A DNA stretch of 64,000 bases, taken from positions 87,614,931-87,678,930 of the forward strand of contig NC_092461.1 of the NCBI RefSeq assembly GCF_047495875.1, in the 5' to 3' direction. Position numbers and translations under genes: made by a program. This stretch comes from Pithys albifrons albifrons. Taxonomy: Eukaryota; Chordata; Aves; Passeriformes; Thamnophilidae. The notes under the pieces were generated by a model. That model ran no database searches. It saw nothing but the letters and a program-made list of their open reading frames with translations, and had not been told where the DNA came from. This document shows, piece by piece, positions 59,061 to 64,000 of this stretch; position 1 is the stretch's first letter, and every line of letters begins with the position of its first letter.

Positions 59061-61371
59061 TACAAAAATTAAAGCCAGCCTGCTCACAATATTTCTCTTA
59101 AGAATATATTTTAACACCCCAGTGCTAAAGTGGGACTTTTAACACCCTAATGCTACAGTGGGACTTTCTATTAAAAAAGTGAATTTTCCAGCAAATGAAA
59201 AATCTTAATGTACCTCATAGATATTGATATCAACTTCTACTGGAATAATAGTCAGACATAATTATGCAGACTGCTACTAAACAAAGTATTTCCTTATATT
59301 CTGCATTTTAGATTTCCTAGGTACAGTGTCTTTCAGCATGTTTCAAGCTTAATCTAACATCACTTCTGTGTCCAGTTATTGTTACTCTGGCTCAGTCCAG
59401 CAATGACTAGAAAGGCAGATGCTGAGCTTTTATGAGAACCCGAATCAGAGTCCACAAAACCCGCCTAAATTAGGAGTTGCCATTATCAATTGCATCTTAC
59501 ATGTATTCATTCTCTACTGACTAAAACCAGATTCTTGCAGATAGTCAAAAGTTGAAAAATAAAGCTCTCTGATGTTTTCAGAATCAATGGATCTTGAGGA
59601 ATAGAGTTTACTGTTTCCTTAGATCAACAATGCCCATGAATGTAGCAATACGATACACAGTAAAGTACTAGTTGGATCACCTTCTAGTTGTATCATGAGA
59701 ATTACATTAGAATTAGGCATAGAGTGATATCATTATTCTAATTTTATACTATGGAGCATGGAAAAGTATTGTTGAGTAAAAAGACTAGGATTAGGTTTGC
59801 CTTTTAAGAATGATTTTTGAGTGTGTGGGCAGCCAGAGCATTCTGGATATGTCTGAAGGTGTAGGAGTCACCACTGTAAATCCATCTGTTCACCACTGTC
59901 TTGTTTGTCTGTCTTTCATTCCCAACAACCTATGAATAGCTGCTATCAAGACCTAGTTCATTTTAGTCAAAATGATCTTAATTATTTTAAACAGTTTTAA
60001 AACTGCATTTAACTGCAAATGGCTACATAAGGGTCACTGGAGCAGTTTTGTAGGCATACAGAGATATGGAAGGAAGGGAGGGCCTTCTGAAGATGGGCAG
60101 TGTCTGTCAACCTAAAATAGGTCTGTTTTGGTTTGAATACTTTGGCAAAATGTCAAGTATAAACCAAAGGACAAAGCTTCCTCTTATCAAGGTCATTGTT
60201 CTTTGGTGCAATTGCAGCATGCATATATGCTTGTGGGTGTACTGTTTTGTCAATGTCTATAAATTCTGAGCATCATTAGTAGATGCTCAGCAAACTCAAC
60301 TCAGTCAATGCTTATTTCTTTTTTCTTCTTTGACATTATTTTTTTTTGTTAGTGTTGTTCCTTTTCCTTCCTAATATTTCCTCAATCCTACTTGCAATGC
60401 AGAAAAAATCCAGTACTTTTCCTAGGCCTCTAAATGTAATTGATATTTAGGTAGCATTTCTATACCTTCTGACAGAGTGCAAAATAAAAATATTTTTCAA
60501 GTTCTTCAAAGCAGAACAGCATGTTAAAAATGTTTATCCAATTCTTTCCTTAACTTGAAAAAAATTGCAGTGTTAGTTCTTTATGTTTAATATGTTTTTA
60601 ATTATTTAAAGCAATCATGTTTACTGTATCATTTGGTAAAACAGAGATTTATGTTTACTTTCATCACCAGAGAAAAGATAGATCTATAAAGGTAATAAAT
60701 CTTTGAGTGTTCTGTAACCTTATGTGGTCTTTGTAGGTTGAAAGATAATCAATAATCATGACAGAAAAAATGCATATGATTCATCTTTCAAATCAACTTG
60801 TTTCTTTATGACACAATGCCAATAGATGAGAATGTAAATGCCACAATCAATTTTCTTTATAAAAATACCTGGACTTGAAAGGCTGTTTGTAAGAATGACT
60901 TTCCTTGGCATAATTAACACTAGGTGGATCTTCCATGTTCACTACACTTCACATGCTGTCAGATTGGACTATCCAATCATGCAGTCTTTGCTGTTTAGTG
61001 CAAAGTACTTCTGACTGCAAATTTAGTTGTATTTATACCTTTATTCTGACAGTGTTTTCTATTTCTAATTCATTAATGTGAGCAAGCAATAGTGAGGGGT
61101 TCTCTACCCGATGAAATCAATTATTGTTGAATAATTCAATAGATTGAACTTAATTTTAAATAAGCAGTTTTTCATTTCTGAAATAACTGTATCCTAATGT
61201 GTCAGGCTGTTCTTGCTGAATCAGTGTGCTTGAACTCAGACAGCCTTCAAGATGTTTGTTGTCCTGGTGTCATCCTTCATAGTATCACTACAGCTAATGC
61301 AAAGGGACAAGCAGTCAGGATTTTAAATTTACCCACATAGGAATAATTTCAGACAGGACCTGCAGAATCTG

Positions 61372-61503
61372 GATTTTTTTTTTCTGTTTTGGTTTGGTTT
61401 TTCGTTTTTTTGGTTTATTGTTTTTGTTTTGGGGTTTTATTTTTGTTTTGGTTGGTTGGTTGGTTTTTGTTTGTTGGCTTTTTTTCTTTTGTTTTTTTTT
61501 CTG
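61372..61503 (+). repeat. T/G-rich low-complexity tract
   Basis: About 130 bases of TTTTG, GGTT and T-run units, almost free of A and C. The hydrophobic Phe/Gly/Leu-rich frame at 61429-61626 starts within it and is not a gene. Confidence 0.85.
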
Positions 61504-62379
61504 TTATTAATTCTGGCCTGCAAATATGGACAAAATTTAATGGAAATAGCATTTAAAATTATTTCTGCTTTTTCTTCTTCTTCCCACTTCCCTCTCCTCT
61601 CTTGTAATTACAGACAACTACAGTGATAGCACAACATTGAAAGTCACTTGCAATTCTCACTTGGGATGAAAAATTTGCTCTAGTTACTTAAAAATCTCAT
61701 TGCCCGAAGGTATTGCAGCTTTAGCCTGATACCACTACTCCATCTAATGTAAAAACTTGGCCATCATGATTAGTGCCATGCTGAAGAGCTAAATTATGGC
61801 TTAATTTTAATCAGAAAAATGGTCAATCTTGTTGGATATCAACAAGTTTATTAATTATGCCTGAACTAGTGAAAGGCAAACTGACACAGAAACCTGATTT
61901 TTAAAATAAAAATTTGGTTCAGAATGAGATTGTCAAGTAGACCAATTACAGGACAATTCTGTTCGCCCAATTATATTCTTTATTGAACTTTTTAAAATAC
62001 AATGTAATTACCTTTGGAAAATTTCTGTTCCATTTTTTCCTTTGATAGAGTTTATAGGAAGACAAGTTTTGAAGCATACAGTATTAACATATTTTGGAAT
62101 GTTGCATTAAAATAAAATATAGTTTAGCCTCATATGCAATGAAATATATATTCAATATGCTTCTTGGTTTTATTGTTCCTCACTCAAGAGCTCATATAAT
62201 ATGTACAATAAATAACAAAAAAGTGAAATATAGCAAAACATTACCTTAACTGATGCAGCTAATTTCAGATATTAATTTAATACACATTTGTTCAGGGTTT
62301 AATAATGCATGCCATGTACCTCAGAGACTGCATTGGTGTATGTAAATAGACATTGTCTTGGGATTATATATGCTGGTTC

Positions 62380-62433
62380 ATTTTATTTATTTATTTATTT
62401 GTTTGTTTGTTTGTTTGTTTATTTATTTATTAT
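62380..62433. repeat. Compound (TTTA)n(TTTG)n(TTTA)n microsatellite
   Basis: About five TTTA, then five TTTG, then three to four TTTA units. Confidence 0.93.
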
Positions 62434-64000
62434 AACTTATTAGTGCATTTATGAAAGAAGAAAAAAGAAAATTAAAACAGTATATGAAAAATCTGCTGAA
62501 AACCAGAATTTTATATGAGACTATGTTCAAATATAAATATTTTTGTTATCTGATCTCAATTTCAGTTGACATTTTTTGTTTTGTAGACTATGTAGCAGCA
62601 ATAAATACCATGGTTACTAGATTGAAGTTCTTTTGAACATTATTTTTCTCTTTTTTAAAGACATAACTAACACATATTGCCAACCAAAATGAAAGTAAAT
62701 GTATGACTATTCAGAAACTTGAACTCTCTGGGCAGAGTCCATTCAGCAAGATATTTCTGGAGAGGAGGTGTGTGCAAGTGAACACAAGGAGACAAAGTAA
62801 CATACACGCCTGACCATTCTTCCTACAAGGACATGAAAGATGAGGGGTTTTGAAACAATTGCTGTTGTTAATTGAGGTACACAGTCAGCACTCAGATATG
62901 AAAATGTATGTACATTCTTTGTAAATAAAAACAATTTTATAAACTACGTTAGGCACAGCATCACTTGTTCTCCTCTCTGGGATACACAATGTGTCTCAGC
63001 TTCGGTTTACTCCTCATGGAAACAGGGGAAATCTACAGTAGACTTTGAGGCTGGTATTTTCACAGTCTGCATTCGGATAATTGGTACATAATGTACTTCT
63101 GAAAGACCTCTTTCCAATTAGCCAAGCTAGTACCTTTTCAAAACATATGACAGTTACTATTTTCTTGGAATGAAGGGCGTGTGTACTGATGAGTAAGGGG
63201 AGGAAGAGGAATGGTCCATCTTTGGGACTTGTGGTGTGGGGCTTAGCTGTCTGCAGGTCTGACTATTAAGCTTTTTAGGATTCTTTGAAAATTGAATTCC
63301 TTCTGAACTAATTTTTATTGACACTTCCAAAGTTAAGTAGGATCTTTCCTACAATAAAAATATTACAGTACATGTATTAACACTGCAATCAATATAAAGC
63401 CTAGCAATAAAAATTACCCTGTAATAGACAGCTAAGGTAACTCAATAGAGTCCAGAAGCAAGATAATCTATCATAACAATTACAAATATCCAGAGAGTTA
63501 AAATTTTCAATAGCTTTAGACTAATATTTGTGTATTCATACAGAAATCCTCCATTAAAATATGTATAAACTAGAAGGTTTTATTCCTTTTTAGAGATCAT
63601 ATTGACTATGAAATATTAATTGAGGTTCACAATTAGATATCAGACAAAAATATTTGTTTTAGTGAACTAGATGACAGACAAAACAACCCATCTTGTAATG
63701 TAATTTTCTTAGAATAAAAAAAGTATTTTAGGTTCAAATAATATATCTTGACATTTTATTAAATTTAATAAAAGGTTTCATTGCTGATATAATCCCTTAA
63801 AACAGTTGAGAAGGACGTGTATTAATACCCACAGTATAAAATTATCTAGCAAGGCAAAGCTGGACTAAAAAATAATTTAAGGTAACTAGTAAAGCAGTGT
63901 ATATAATAAAGTTCACAGTATACCAGGAATTGAGTGCTCTAAAATTAAAACTCATATTATTAATCCTTCATAAAACTCAGTGGATTACTCAGTGATCTGA

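Larger units (their letters stand above)
59061..64000. other. AT-rich unique DNA, no gene seen
   Basis: No repeat family or exon recognised apart from the tracts at 61372-61503 and 62380-62433. Just past the microsatellite, a near-duplicate phrase, TTTTAACACCCCAGTGCTA and TTTTAACACCCTAATGCTA, occurs twice about 40 bp apart (59109-59170). Confidence 0.5.

Noticed and set aside
58782..59117. 111-codon - strand frame rich in Ser/Ile/Tyr/Leu
   Set aside because: It is the translated GATA microsatellite.
63000..63045. MIR-like phrase 'TGTCTCAGCTTCGGTTTACTC...ATGGAAACAGGGG'
   Set aside because: Only a few dozen bases look similar to the 3' part of the ancient MIR SINE; too short and uncertain to call without a profile search.

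Overview
The window reads as nuclear DNA from a bird, most likely a passerine. It is AT-rich, has no convincing protein-coding host gene, and its interspersed repeats are mainly CR1 LINE fragments, ERV long terminal repeats (LTRs), and one SINE with a tRNA-Ile head and a CR1-like tail. That SINE type (TguSINE1 family) is known from passerines, so it is the main basis for the lineage call. Species and chromosome cannot be named. The stretch could be an intergenic desert or a large intron; no exon, splice pair or CpG-rich promoter could be supported.

Layout. 1-5.8 kb: unique AT-rich DNA with two CR1 copies in opposite orientation (1320-2341 +, 2670-2960 -). 5.8-11.4 kb: a 5S rRNA-derived pseudogene with an unidentified attached tail (5792-6100), then two solo LTRs of one family in opposite orientation (6741-7368 + and 10695-11426 -). 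13.7-22.7 kb: three CR1 copies on the + strand (13690-15266, 19690-21022, 22400-22735); the first is split by the SINE (14690-14820). 26.2 kb: an old CR1/L3-like fragment. 28.1-29.9 kb: a decayed provirus on the - strand next to a CR1 piece. 33.2-34.4 kb: an 841-bp solo LTR with a 5-bp target duplication, beside a GC-richer segment of unknown origin. 35.9-38.5 kb: a young, compact provirus-like element with two LTRs differing at only about eight places. 42.9-43.7 kb and 56.0-56.4 kb: further CR1 copies. The rest is unique AT-rich DNA with microsatellites and T/G- or A/C-rich low-complexity tracts.

The most interesting object is the 35.9-38.5 kb element. Its internal region is only about 1.4 kb. 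It has an 18-nt primer-binding site matching the 3' end of tRNA-Gly, a 118-codon ATG-initiated frame with a signal-peptide-like start where gag would normally lie, a short decayed RNase H/integrase segment, and a tandem array of alternating short palindromes that begins where the integrase similarity stops. It cannot encode its own replication, so it looks like a non-autonomous element mobilised by a relative. Second in interest is the 5S-derived sequence, which may be the head of a 5S-type SINE or a read-through retrocopy.

All identifications come from reading the sequence and from knowledge of the families; no database search was run. Boundaries of old CR1 fragments are approximate to some tens of bases.
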